DNA of 24,800 nt from Candidatus Omnitrophota bacterium (GTDB taxonomy: Bacteria; Omnitrophota; Gorgyraeia; Aquiviventales; Aquiviventaceae). Positions 1 to 7,526 of the stretch are shown here, in pieces (the first letter of the stretch is position 1; each line of letters begins with the position of its first letter). Where the stretch lies: the NCBI GenBank assembly GCA_016206675.1, contig JACQRD010000083.1, forward strand, positions 1-24,800. Direction: 5' to 3'. The notes beneath the pieces were generated by a model. That model was not told the origin of the DNA and did no database searches. It saw only the letters and a program-made list of their open reading frames with translations. The position numbers and the translations under genes are program-made.

Positions 1-68
1 GCTGAAGGCTGAAGGCTGAAGGCTGAAGGCTGGTCCTCGCCTTGAGCCTTGAGCCTAGAGCCTTGAGC
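1..68. repeat. Heptanucleotide word array, inverted pair (inside valS)
   Basis: Bases 1-31 are four and a half copies of GCTGAAG. After a 9-base spacer, 41-68 holds CTTGAGC, CTTGAGC, CTAGAGC, CTTGAGC. The two arms are near reverse complements, with one mismatch per 7-nt unit. The array may continue left of the window. It is read in frame by valS on the minus strand without stops. The same words form the array at 16508-16571. Confidence 0.85.
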
Positions 69-692
69 CTCTTCCAGCGGATATCTAATATGATACAGCT
101 TGCCCTGAGTCTGCACGCGCGGCGCTTCCTCATCCGCGAGCGCGGTCTGGCAGCGGGGGCACCAGTTGATGATGTAGTTGCCGCGGTAGATCAGGCCCTG
201 CTCGTAGAGCCGCACGAAGACCTCGAGCACCGCCTCGGAGAGCCCCTCATCCATCGTAAAGCGGGTGCGCCGCCAGTCGCAGGAGGAGCCCAGCCGGCGC
301 AGCTGGCGGATGATGGTGTTGCCGTACCCTTCCTTCCACTGCCACACCCGTTTGATGAAGGCGTCACGGCCAAGGTCCTGCCGCTTTTTGCCTTCCTTGG
401 CCAGCGCTTTCTCCACGACATTCTGCGTGGCGATGCCGGCATGGTCGGTACCCGGCACCCAGAGGGCGTTGAAACCCTGCATGCGCTTCCAGCGGATCAG
501 GATGTCTTGGATCGTGTTGTTGAGCGCATGGCCCATGTGCAGGATGCCGGTGATGTTGGGCGGCGGGATGACGATCGTATAGGGCTTCCGCTTGGCGTCA
601 ACGTCGGCTTGAAAGAAGCCCTGCTGCTCCCACCACTGGTAGCGGGGCTCTTCGACTTGCTGTGGATTGTATTGAGGCGGGAGCTCAGGCAT
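1..692 (-). CDS. valS: Valyl-tRNA synthetase, N-terminal part (runs off the window)
   Basis: Class I aminoacyl-tRNA synthetase that charges tRNA-Val in the cytoplasm. About 230 residues are visible and the frame is still open at base 1. The HIGH-type motif is seen as PPNITGILHMGHAL at residues 44-57, followed by GTDHAG at 81-86 and the start of the editing-domain region (NWCPRCQTALAD, then GKLYHIRYPLEE near 197-208). Just where the family normally continues toward the VATTRPETM segment, the frame enters a tandem heptanucleotide array (bases 1-68) that encodes SRLKAQG- and PSAFSLQ-type peptide repeats. This looks like an in-frame insertion in a surface loop. ATG 692 is chosen because the family N-terminus begins there; no strong Shine-Dalgarno sequence is seen and another word array lies just upstream. 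It is the last visible gene after cimA. Identity is certain; whether the interrupted protein is functional cannot be judged because the rest is outside the window. Confidence 0.93.
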   Translation of the reverse strand, partial: MPELPPQYNPQQVEEPRYQWWEQQGFFQADVDAKRKPYTIVIPPPNITGILHMGHALNNTIQDILIRWKRMQGFNALWVPGTDHAGIATQNVVEKALAKEGKKRQDLGRDAFIKRVWQWKEGYGNTIIRQLRRLGSSCDWRRTRFTMDEGLSEAVLEVFVRLYEQGLIYRGNYIINWCPRCQTALADEEAPRVQTQGKLYHIRYPLEEAQGSRLKAQGEDQPSAFSLQPS

Positions 693-711
693 GCGTAGCG
701 CGACGCTCAGA

Positions 712-801
712 GGCTGGAAGCTAGAAGCTGGAGGCTGGATTAACCATGAGTTGGTTTCTTGGTCCTTTCCAGCTTCCTGCTTCCAGTTTCCAGCTTCTGA
801 T
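712..801. repeat. Heptanucleotide word array, inverted pair (cimA-valS junction)
   Basis: Left arm 712-739 is GGCTGGA, AGCTAGA, AGCTGGA, GGCTGGA. Right arm 767-801 is TTCCAGC, TTCCTGC, TTCCAGT, TTCCAGC, TTCTGAT. The arms are approximate reverse complements with a 27-base spacer that contains the cimA stop codon. The right arm encodes the C-terminal tail of CimA (KLETGSRKLE). It could fold as a long imperfect hairpin between the two genes. Confidence 0.8.
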
Positions 802-2353
802 CTTTCAAGAGTTTATACTCGATGGAGTCGACCAGGGCCTGCCAGCTGGCTTCGATGACGTTCTCCGACACGCCGACGGTGCCCCAGGAGTCGTGCTCAT
901 CCTGGGACTGGATCAGCACGCGCACCTTGGCGGCGGTGCCGGCCTTCTCATCCAGCACGCGCACCTTGAAGTCCGTCAGATGCATCCGCGCCAGCGTTGG
1001 ATAGAAGGGCCGCAGCGCCTTGCGCAGGGCGTTATCCAGGGCGTTGACCGGCCCGTCGCCCTCGGCGGCGGTCTGCTCCGGTACGCCCTTGACGCGGATT
1101 TTGATGCTGGCCTCAGAGTTGAGCTTGTGGTCGCGCTTCTCCATGATCACGCGGAAGCCTTCCAGCGTGAAGAACGGCTTGGCTTGCTTGAGCTGGCGCT
1201 TCATCAGCAGCTCCAGCGAGCCATCCGCCGCCTCGTAGTGGTACCCCTCGTGCTCCAATTTCTGCAGGGTCTGCAGCAGTTTTTTTGCCTCGGGCGTGTT
1301 CTTCGACAGATCCAGGGCCAGATCCTTCGCCTTTAGCACGAGCGAGGAGCGGCCCGACAGCTCCGAGACGATGATCTTGCGCTGATTGCCCACCACCGAC
1401 GGATCGATGTGCTCGTAGGTGCGCGGGTTCTTCATCACCGCGTTGACGTGCACGCCGCCCTTGTGCGAAAAAGCCGCCGCGCCCACGAAGGGCTGATGCG
1501 GATTCTGCGCCATGTTGCTCAGCTCGGCGACAAACCTGGACACCTCCGTCAATTCCTTGAGCTTCGCGTCCGGCAGGCAATGCACGCCCATCTTGGTCTT
1601 GAGAATCGCGATGATCGAGACGAGATTCGCATTGCCGCACCGCTCCCCGTAGCCGTTGATGGTACCCTGCACCTGCGTGCAGCCGGCCGCCATCGCCGCC
1701 AGCGCGTTGGCCACCGCCAGCTCGCTGTCGTTGTGCGTATGCGCGCCGAGGACCACCGGCAGCTCCCGCTTGCACGCGGTGATGATCTCGAGCACTTCAT
1801 GGGACAGCGTGCCGCCGTTGGTGTCGCAGAAGGTCACACAGTCCGCGCCGCCGTTGATGGCGGCCTGGAGGGTCTTGCGCGCGTACTCCGGATTGTCTTT
1901 GTAGCCGTCGAAGAAGTGCTCGGCGTCATAGACCACCCGCTTGCCGCGCCGTTTCAAGAAGGCCACGGAATCTTCGATGACCCTGAGGTTCTCCTCCGGG
2001 CTGATGCGCAGCACGTCGCGCACGTGCAGGTCCCACGTCTTGCCGAAGATGGTGATGATCTGGGTCTCGGCCTTCAGCAGCGCCTGCAAATTCGGGTCCT
2101 TCGCCGCGGCATGATCCGCCCGCCGCGTGCTGCCGAACGCGGTCAGGATGGCGTTGGTCAGGCGCAGCTTCGCCGCCCGACGGAAATACTCCGCATCCTT
2201 CGGGTTGGAGCCAGGCCAGCCGCCTTCGATGTAGTGCACGCCGAGGGCGTCCAGCTTCTCGGTGATGCGCAGCTTATCCTGCACCGAGTAGGAGATGCCC
2301 TCGGTCTGCGCCCCGTCTCGTAAGCTCGTATCGTATAACTCAACCTGTGCCAT
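740..2353 (-). CDS. cimA: (R)-citramalate synthase
   Basis: Condenses pyruvate and acetyl-CoA to (R)-citramalate, the entry to the threonine-independent isoleucine route. 537 residues, the usual length of the long CimA type. The HMGL-like TIM barrel opens with LYDTSLRDGAQ (6-16), which carries the catalytic Arg-Asp. HTHND (205-209) gives metal-binding histidines, and GYGERCGNANL follows. The C-terminal LeuA-type regulatory domain spans roughly residues 390-515. The natural end appears to be near SIEYKLLK; the last 20 or so residues (KLETGSRKLE region) come from the word array at 767-801. ATG 2353 fits the family N-terminus, with only a weak GCGAG upstream. It follows lysC across an 84-base gap. 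The close relative 2-isopropylmalate synthase is less likely given the DTSLRDGAQTEG start and the neighbouring lysC. Confidence 0.93.
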   Translation of the reverse strand: MAQVELYDTSLRDGAQTEGISYSVQDKLRITEKLDALGVHYIEGGWPGSNPKDAEYFRRAAKLRLTNAILTAFGSTRRADHAAAKDPNLQALLKAETQIITIFGKTWDLHVRDVLRISPEENLRVIEDSVAFLKRRGKRVVYDAEHFFDGYKDNPEYARKTLQAAINGGADCVTFCDTNGGTLSHEVLEIITACKRELPVVLGAHTHNDSELAVANALAAMAAGCTQVQGTINGYGERCGNANLVSIIAILKTKMGVHCLPDAKLKELTEVSRFVAELSNMAQNPHQPFVGAAAFSHKGGVHVNAVMKNPRTYEHIDPSVVGNQRKIIVSELSGRSSLVLKAKDLALDLSKNTPEAKKLLQTLQKLEHEGYHYEAADGSLELLMKRQLKQAKPFFTLEGFRVIMEKRDHKLNSEASIKIRVKGVPEQTAAEGDGPVNALDNALRKALRPFYPTLARMHLTDFKVRVLDEKAGTAAKVRVLIQSQDEHDSWGTVGVSENVIEASWQALVDSIEYKLLKDQKLETGSRKLERTKKPTHG

Positions 2354-2375
2354 GTGATCGCTCGCAATGACCCCT

Positions 2376-2431
2376 GAATTTGGAGCTTGGAATTTGGAAT
2401 TTATTTGGTGTTTGGGATTTGGTGCTTGGTG
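2376..2431. repeat. Heptanucleotide word array (lysC-cimA gap)
   Basis: Eight consecutive 7-nt units fill most of the gap: GAATTTG, GAGCTTG, GAATTTG, GAATTTA, then TTTGGTG, TTTGGGA, TTTGGTG, CTTGGTG. The phase is kept exactly throughout. Unlike most other arrays in the window, both halves run in the same direction. It lies entirely between the stop of lysC and the start of cimA. Confidence 0.8.
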
Positions 2432-2437
2432 CTTTCG

Positions 2438-3670
2438 TTAGTGTGCTCCTCGTTTTCCCAAGCCGAAGGCTTGGTGGATGACGCGCATCGCCCGCTCGGC
2501 ATGCTGCCGGCGGATGATGACCGAAATCTTGATCTCCGAGGTGGAGATCATCTCGATGTTGATCCGCTTGCGGGCCATCGCCTCGAACATCTTCGCGGCA
2601 ATGCCGGAGTGGCTGCGCATCCCGATGCCCACGATGGAGAGCTTCGCCACCCCCTCATCCGTCGTGACTTCCCCAGCGCCGATGCGATGGGCACTGCTGC
2701 GAGTAATCCGCAGGGTGGGCGGCAAGTCGTGCTTAACCACCGTAAACGACAGATCGGTGGAGCCCTCGCGGCTGACGTTCTGCACGATCATGTCCACGTT
2801 GACGCCCTTGCCCGCTAGCTCGCGGAAGATCTCCGCCGCCATGCCGGGCTTATCCGGCACGTCGCGCACCGTTACCTTAGCCTCATCCTTCTGCAGTGTC
2901 ACGCCGCTGACGACGATGTCTTCCATCGCTTTGACGGACTTCGTGATCATCGTACCCTCCGCATGTGTGAAGCTCGACCGGACATGGATCGGGATGTCGA
3001 ACCGCTTCGCGACAAAGATGGAGCGCGCCTGCATCACCTGCGCGCCCAGCGACGCCATCTCGAGCATTTCGTCATAACTGATCGCCGAGAGCTTGCGCGC
3101 CTGCGGGACGAGCCGCGGATCGGCGGTGTAGATGCCTTCTACGTCCGTGAAAATCTCGCACACATCCGCCTTCAACGCCTGGGCCATGGCCACCGCGGTC
3201 AGATCGGAGCCGCCGCGGCCCAGCGTCGTGATGTCCTGGTTGAGGTTCACCCCCTGAAAACCCGCCACGATGACGATGCGCCGCCGCTCAAGCTCCCGCA
3301 CGATCCGCTGGGTGTTGATGTCGACAATCTTCGCCTTGGTGTGGGTGGCGTCCGTCAAGATGCCCACCTGCGCGCCGGTAAACGAAACCGCATCCTCGCC
3401 CAGCTCATGGATGGCCATTGCCAGCAGGGCCACCGACACCTGCTCGCCCGTCGCCATCAGCATGTCCAGCTCGCGCTCCGGCGGGCTGTGGCTGATCTGG
3501 CCGGCCAGCTCCAGCAGCTCGTCGGTGGTATCGCCCAGCGCCGAAACCACCACGACGACGTTGGCGCCGGCGCGCTTGGTCTCCACGACGCGCTGGGCCA
3601 CCCGCTTGATGCGCTCGGAGTTCGCCACCGAGCTGCCGCCGAACTTCTGCACGACTAAGCGGACTTTCAT
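2438..3670 (-). CDS. lysC: Aspartate kinase
   Basis: Phosphorylates aspartate, the first step toward lysine, threonine and methionine. 410 residues. The N-terminal kinase domain begins MKVRLVVQKFGGSSV (KFGGSS at 9-14), with GRGGSDLTAVA near 152-162 and the FTDVEGIYTADPR segment near 174-186. Two C-terminal ACT domains follow (from about residue 256, DKPGMAAEIF, and from about 340, GIGMRSHSGIAAKMFEAM), so feedback control by lysine and/or threonine is expected. ATG 3670 is preferred over an upstream codon because it shares one base with the stop of the preceding gene (TGATG) and matches the family start. A strong member of the hom-thrC-apgM-lysC-cimA group. Confidence 0.96.
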   Translation of the reverse strand: MKVRLVVQKFGGSSVANSERIKRVAQRVVETKRAGANVVVVVSALGDTTDELLELAGQISHSPPERELDMLMATGEQVSVALLAMAIHELGEDAVSFTGAQVGILTDATHTKAKIVDINTQRIVRELERRRIVIVAGFQGVNLNQDITTLGRGGSDLTAVAMAQALKADVCEIFTDVEGIYTADPRLVPQARKLSAISYDEMLEMASLGAQVMQARSIFVAKRFDIPIHVRSSFTHAEGTMITKSVKAMEDIVVSGVTLQKDEAKVTVRDVPDKPGMAAEIFRELAGKGVNVDMIVQNVSREGSTDLSFTVVKHDLPPTLRITRSSAHRIGAGEVTTDEGVAKLSIVGIGMRSHSGIAAKMFEAMARKRINIEMISTSEIKISVIIRRQHAERAMRVIHQAFGLGKRGAH

Positions 3671-4806
3671 CAGCCGGCCTGCCGGGTAAACCACGCAAAG
3701 AGCTCGCCGCTATCCGCAAACTGCAGGGGGCTCTCCTGCACGCCGCGCTCGTGTACCTGTGCGACCGGCTGCTGCGGCAATCCGTCGCCGACGGCGATGA
3801 ACGCCACCGACCCGTCGGCGCGGTCATCGATAGCGGCCAGCAGCCGCCACGGACCGATCTTGGGCAGGGCCTCCGCCAGGGGCCTGAGCAGCCGCTGGTC
3901 GAGCCGGTCCACGGCGCAGAGCCGCTCCACCGGATCGTCGCTGATGATCCGCACGTGCACGTACACGAGATCATGTGATTTCAACAGCTGAACGACCTCC
4001 TTGCTCAACCGGTCGACCGACACTTCATCGAGCATCGCCGGGCCGGCCTTCCATTCCAACGCCAGCGTCTTCGCCAGCCCGCGCAGCGGAAAACTGTGCG
4101 AGACCACCGCGCCGGAAAGACCCGTACGCTCTTTGAAGGACGGGCTGGCCGCCGCCTGCGCCCCGCCCCAGAGCCACATGAAGTTGGCCGGATTCTGCCC
4201 CAAATCGACGCGCACCTGATTGATCGGATGGGGCTCCAAGACGTCCCTGGCTTGCTGCGCCATCAACCGCACCGCGTCGGCCAGCGGATGGCGCGGCAGG
4301 CGGGTGGCCCATGACTCGCCGACGAGCAGCTCCGGTGAGGGAATCGCCGCTTTCGAATCCGGCGTGAGCGCCGGATCGCGCGTGACCAGCAAGTGGTGGT
4401 TGCCGCTGCCCACTTCCCACCGCCTGGTCTCCGATCCCAGCGCCATGTTGAGCGCCTGGATCAGCACGGCGCTTTCCTTCGTCGTGATCTGCCCGGCCGT
4501 CGGATCCACCACCCGGCCGGCCTGCTCCGTGGCGAAGTCGCAGCACCAGACACGCTCGCCCTCCGCCAGCGCGAGGCTAGCACTGACCGCGTAACACTGC
4601 CCTGCCGGCGGCTCGATGCCCTGCGGGGCGAGCCCGAGCAGGCCGCGGTGCGTCGCCAGCCGCTGCGCCGCGTGGCGGCGCACCACGCCGGCCGCGCCGG
4701 CCTGCGCCAATTGCTGCAGGAAGGCCGCCTTGGCTCCTTCCAGCAGCGGTGCTGCGCGGCCGCTTCCGCGGCCTCCGTCTTCACAGCGCAGGATCACGTA
4801 TTTCAT
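3670..4806 (-). CDS. ApgM-family (alkaline phosphatase superfamily) protein, proposed homoserine kinase slot, catalytic residues apparently lost
   Basis: 378 residues, similar in length to bacterial cofactor-independent phosphoglycerate mutase homologues that sit in threonine operons and are annotated as a proposed homoserine kinase. Fold-level matches are the MKYVI start, DPTAGQITTKE (101-111), NPANFMWLWG (205-214), PSFKERTGLSGAVVS (222-236) and LVYVHV (280-285). The expected functional motifs are not there. The PDGMAD metal site is replaced by RCEDGGRG (7-14), the PGSD nucleophile region by RHAAQRLATHRG (44-55), the EAPDEAGH metal site by RIISDDPVE (286-294), and the late DH site by AIDDRADG (325-332). 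It lies exactly where thrB would be needed, between thrC and lysC. The frame is intact over its full length, so it is not an ordinary decayed gene. It could be a pseudoenzyme, a divergent kinase, or a structural partner. The start codon ATG 4806 uses the terminal A of the element at 4806-4974. Confidence 0.75.
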   Translation of the reverse strand: MKYVILRCEDGGRGSGRAAPLLEGAKAAFLQQLAQAGAAGVVRRHAAQRLATHRGLLGLAPQGIEPPAGQCYAVSASLALAEGERVWCCDFATEQAGRVVDPTAGQITTKESAVLIQALNMALGSETRRWEVGSGNHHLLVTRDPALTPDSKAAIPSPELLVGESWATRLPRHPLADAVRLMAQQARDVLEPHPINQVRVDLGQNPANFMWLWGGAQAAASPSFKERTGLSGAVVSHSFPLRGLAKTLALEWKAGPAMLDEVSVDRLSKEVVQLLKSHDLVYVHVRIISDDPVERLCAVDRLDQRLLRPLAEALPKIGPWRLLAAIDDRADGSVAFIAVGDGLPQQPVAQVHERGVQESPLQFADSGELFAWFTRQAG

Positions 4807-4974
4807 CCCACCCCCTGCGAAGGGCGGCCAAGGGCCGCCCGGGTGAGCACCCGTTTCTTGAAGCGGGCCAGACTTCGCGGACTTCGCTTAAGGACACGCT
4901 CGCGGGCTTTCGCTATCATCGGACTTGGGTAGGCTTCGACCGACGTGCTGCGCCGCTGTTCGCAGGGGGTGGGA
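4806..4974. mobile_element. MITE-like element, copy 1 (thrC-apgM junction)
   Basis: 169 bp with perfect 16-bp terminal inverted repeats: TCCCACCCCCTGCGAA at 4806-4821 and its reverse complement at 4959-4974. It is flanked on both sides by the same 3 bases (tca at 4803-4805 and 4975-4977, TGA on the sense strand). Inside, next to the left end, is a perfect 8-bp hairpin (4822-4829 with 4833-4840, 3-nt loop) and then a 6-bp one (4840-4845 with 4848-4853). No coding capacity is seen. It fills the whole gap from the thrC stop to the apgM-like start. The outer repeats share their first 12 bases, except one, with the element at 22418-22563. A purely transcriptional role (terminator or processing site) is the alternative. 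Confidence 0.72.
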
Positions 4975-6063
4975 TCATTTCAACCCCACCGCCTTGGCGA
5001 TGACCGACAGCAACGGCGGAATCGGCTTCGGTACCTTCAAGCTCTTGATCGCCCGCTCAGGATCCTTCAACCCATGGCCGGTCAGAATGCACACGATGGC
5101 CAGCCGCCCCCCCGAGGCCGGCTTCTGCCTGGCAAAGTATCCCGCCTTCGCCAGCTTCAGCAATCCAGCGACGGAGGCGGCGGAGGCGGGCTCAACGAAG
5201 ATGCCGTCTTGCTCGGCGAGCCCGCGGTACGCCGCGAGGATCTCCCGGTCCGTCACCGCCGCGATCTGCCCACGCGACTCATCCCGCGCCCTGAGAGCAG
5301 CCTGCCAGCTGGCCGGATTGCCGATCTTGATAGCCGTCGCCACGGTCTTCGGCGTCTTGACGATACGGCCTGTCACCAGCGGGGCGGCGCCGGCGGCTTG
5401 AAATCCCAGCATCACCGGCAGCCGGCGGATCGCGCCGAGCTGATAGTACTCCCGGTAGCCCTTCCACTGCGCCGTAATATTGCCGGCGTTGCCCACCGGC
5501 GTGACATGGAAGTCCGGCGCGCGGCCCAGCGCGTCGCAGATTTCAAACGCGCAGGTCTTCTGCCCTTCGATCCGGTGCGGGTTGATGGAGTTGACCAGCG
5601 TGATCGGATGTGCCTTCGCCAGCTCCTTGGCCAGCGTCAGGCACGCATCGAAGTTTGCCTCAACCGCCGCCACCCGCGCGCCGTGGATGAGCGCTTGCGA
5701 GAGCTTGCCCAACGCGATCGCCCCGCTGGGGATCAGCACAATCGACCGCAGCCCGGCCCGCGCCGCATAGGCGCTGGCGGAGGCCGAGGTGTTGCCGGTG
5801 GAGGCGCACAGCACGGCCACCGATTTGGCTTCCACGGCCTTCGACATCGCCACCGTCATTCCCCGGTCTTTGAAGGAGCCGGTGGGATTCAACCCCTCAT
5901 ACTTCAGGTAGACGTCGGCCGAAGCACCGACACGGCGGCTGAGCGCGCGGCTGTGAATCAGCGGCGTGTTGCCTTCCAGCAGTGTCACCACCGGCGTGCG
6001 GGCCGTCACCGGCAGATGGCGCCGGTACGCCTCGATGACGCCGGGCCAGATGGGCCGTGCCAT
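4975..6063 (-). CDS. thrC: Threonine synthase
   Basis: PLP enzyme that converts O-phosphohomoserine to threonine. 362 residues, typical of the short monofunctional type. NPTGSFKDRG at 59-68 places the PLP Schiff-base lysine at Lys65. The phosphate-binding STGNTSASASAYAARAG segment lies near 109-125. LGFQAAGAAPLV near 238-250 and the late PASAASVAGL segment also fit fold-type II enzymes. ATG 6063 shares one base with the stop of hom (TAATG), so the two are probably translationally coupled. The stop codon TGA is immediately followed by the MITE-like element at 4806-4974. Confidence 0.95.
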   Translation of the reverse strand: MARPIWPGVIEAYRRHLPVTARTPVVTLLEGNTPLIHSRALSRRVGASADVYLKYEGLNPTGSFKDRGMTVAMSKAVEAKSVAVLCASTGNTSASASAYAARAGLRSIVLIPSGAIALGKLSQALIHGARVAAVEANFDACLTLAKELAKAHPITLVNSINPHRIEGQKTCAFEICDALGRAPDFHVTPVGNAGNITAQWKGYREYYQLGAIRRLPVMLGFQAAGAAPLVTGRIVKTPKTVATAIKIGNPASWQAALRARDESRGQIAAVTDREILAAYRGLAEQDGIFVEPASAASVAGLLKLAKAGYFARQKPASGGRLAIVCILTGHGLKDPERAIKSLKVPKPIPPLLSVIAKAVGLK

Positions 6064-7373
6064 TATCGAGCGCGCGGGGCTTCGGTGCGGATGGCCACCG
6101 TTGGGGGCTTCACGAATCCCACGCGGTCGATCGCCTCGAGCGCCGCCCGCACGTGGGACTCCTTCGCCTCATGCGTCATCATGACCACCGGCACGCTGCG
6201 CGCCTTGTGGCGCTCCTTCTGGTGGACGCTGGCGATCGAAATGTGGTGGCGGCCCAATACGCCGGCAATCTTCGCCAGCACGCCCGGCTTGTCCTTCATC
6301 ATGAAGCGCATGTAGTAGCGGGTTTCGATGTTACCCATGCGGCGCAGCCGGCGCACACTGCGGCTTTTCGGATGGCTCAGCGGCACCCGTAGGCTGGCCC
6401 CGCTGGCGATGTTGCGCGCCACATCCGCGATGTCCGAGACGACCGAACTGGCCGCCGGCCCCTGCCCCGCGCCGCGGCCGTAAAAGAGCTCGGAGCCCAC
6501 CATGTCGCCGTGCACGTAGACGGCGTTGTAGACGCCGTTGACGTTGGCCAGCAGGTGGGACTTGGCCAGCAGCGTCGGATGCACCCGCACGTCCAGCTCA
6601 TGATCCACCACCTTGGCGATGGCCAGCGGCTTGATGCAGTAGCCCAGCTCGTCGGCGTACTGGATGTCCGCCTGCGAGATCTTGCTGATGCCTTCCACGT
6701 GGATCTTCGACGGCTGCGCCTGGAACCCGAAGCCCAGCAGGGTCAGGATCGACAGCTTGTGCGAGGCATCATGCCCGTCGACATCCAGCGAGGGATTGCG
6801 CTCGGCGTAGCCATGGTGCTTGGCTTCCAGCAGCGCCTCATGGAAGCTGATCCGCTTCTCCCGCATCTGCGAGAGGATGTAGTTGGAGGTGCCGTTGACG
6901 ATGCCCAGGATGGCGTCGAGCTCATTGGCGATCAGGCCCTCGCGCAGCGCCTTGATGATGGGAATGCCGCCGCCGACCGACGCCTCGAAATAGAGGTCGG
7001 TGCCGGTGCGGTCCGCCGCCCGGAAGATCTCTGCTCCGTGTCCAGCCAGCAGCGCCTTGTTCGCGGTGACCACGTGCTTGCCGCGGCGCAGCGCCTCCAG
7101 GATGAGCGTCTTGGCCGGCTCGATGCCGCCGATGAGCTCCACGACCACGTGCATGTCCGGATCCTGCAGGATCTTCGCGGGATCCGTGGTCATCAGCTCG
7201 GAGGGCAGGCGGAAGCCGCGCGAGCGCCTAAAATCCCGGTCGCAGACGCGCCGCAGCACGATGCGCGTGCCGACGCGCTCCTGCAGCAGCCGCCGCTTCT
7301 CCAGCAGCGCCCGGGCCACGCCCGCGCCGACGGTGCCGAAGCCGATCAGTCCCACGTTCACTCTCATGGCCAT
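6063..7373 (-). CDS. hom: Homoserine dehydrogenase
   Basis: NAD(P)-dependent reduction of aspartate semialdehyde to homoserine, the branch point toward threonine and methionine. 436 residues. An N-terminal Rossmann motif GLIGFGTVGAG (8-18), VVELIGG (77-83), VTANKALLAGHG (102-113), the GGGIPIIKALREGL segment (134-147), NGTSNYIL (160-167), and GHDASHKLSIL, which carries the conserved lysine (Lys206), are seen in order. A C-terminal ACT domain (about 352-425, DKPGVLAKIAGVLG) suggests threonine feedback. The start ATG 7373 has a good AGAGG six bases upstream; a second in-frame ATG at 7367 is possible. The frame is open further upstream through the tRNA gene but that part is not protein. First protein gene of the operon behind the promoter at 7527-7555. 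Confidence 0.96.
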   Translation of the reverse strand: MAMRVNVGLIGFGTVGAGVARALLEKRRLLQERVGTRIVLRRVCDRDFRRSRGFRLPSELMTTDPAKILQDPDMHVVVELIGGIEPAKTLILEALRRGKHVVTANKALLAGHGAEIFRAADRTGTDLYFEASVGGGIPIIKALREGLIANELDAILGIVNGTSNYILSQMREKRISFHEALLEAKHHGYAERNPSLDVDGHDASHKLSILTLLGFGFQAQPSKIHVEGISKISQADIQYADELGYCIKPLAIAKVVDHELDVRVHPTLLAKSHLLANVNGVYNAVYVHGDMVGSELFYGRGAGQGPAASSVVSDIADVARNIASGASLRVPLSHPKSRSVRRLRRMGNIETRYYMRFMMKDKPGVLAKIAGVLGRHHISIASVHQKERHKARSVPVVMMTHEAKESHVRAALEAIDRVGFVKPPTVAIRTEAPRAR

Positions 7374-7398
7374 CGTGTACCTCTGTCCTTCAAAAACA

Positions 7399-7472
7399 TC
7401 GGGCCGGAGAGATTCGAACTCTCGACCTCCTGAACCCCATTCAGGCGCTCTACCAAACTGAGCCACGGCCCG
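7399..7472 (-). tRNA. tRNA-Pro (anticodon GGG)
   Basis: 74 nt fold as a complete cloverleaf on the minus strand. The acceptor stem is CGGGCCG/CGGCCCG, the D arm is GCTC/GAGC with an AGTTTGGTA loop, the anticodon stem is CCTGA/TCAGG with loop ATGGGGT (anticodon GGG, reading CCC), the variable region is AGGTC, and the T arm is GAGAG-TTCGAAT-CTCTC. The discriminator base is A and CCA is not encoded. It begins about 50 bases after a promoter and ends 25 bases before the hom start codon, so tRNA and hom mRNA are probably made as one transcript and separated by processing. Confidence 0.96.
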
Positions 7473-7526
7473 CCGATGTGTCCACACGTGAAACCTGCGG
7501 GAACTCCTTCTGGCGGGAGAAGTTAC

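Noticed and set aside
4412..4424. TCCCACCGCCTG inside the apgM-like gene, resembling the MITE ends
   Set aside because: No inverted partner or flanking duplication nearby; it encodes normal-looking protein sequence.
4945..6315. Long open frame of about 456 codons on the plus strand opposite thrC and the hom 3' end
   Set aside because: It mirrors the well-supported minus-strand genes; its translation is Arg/His/Gly-rich with no family resemblance, as expected from the antisense of GC-rich codons.
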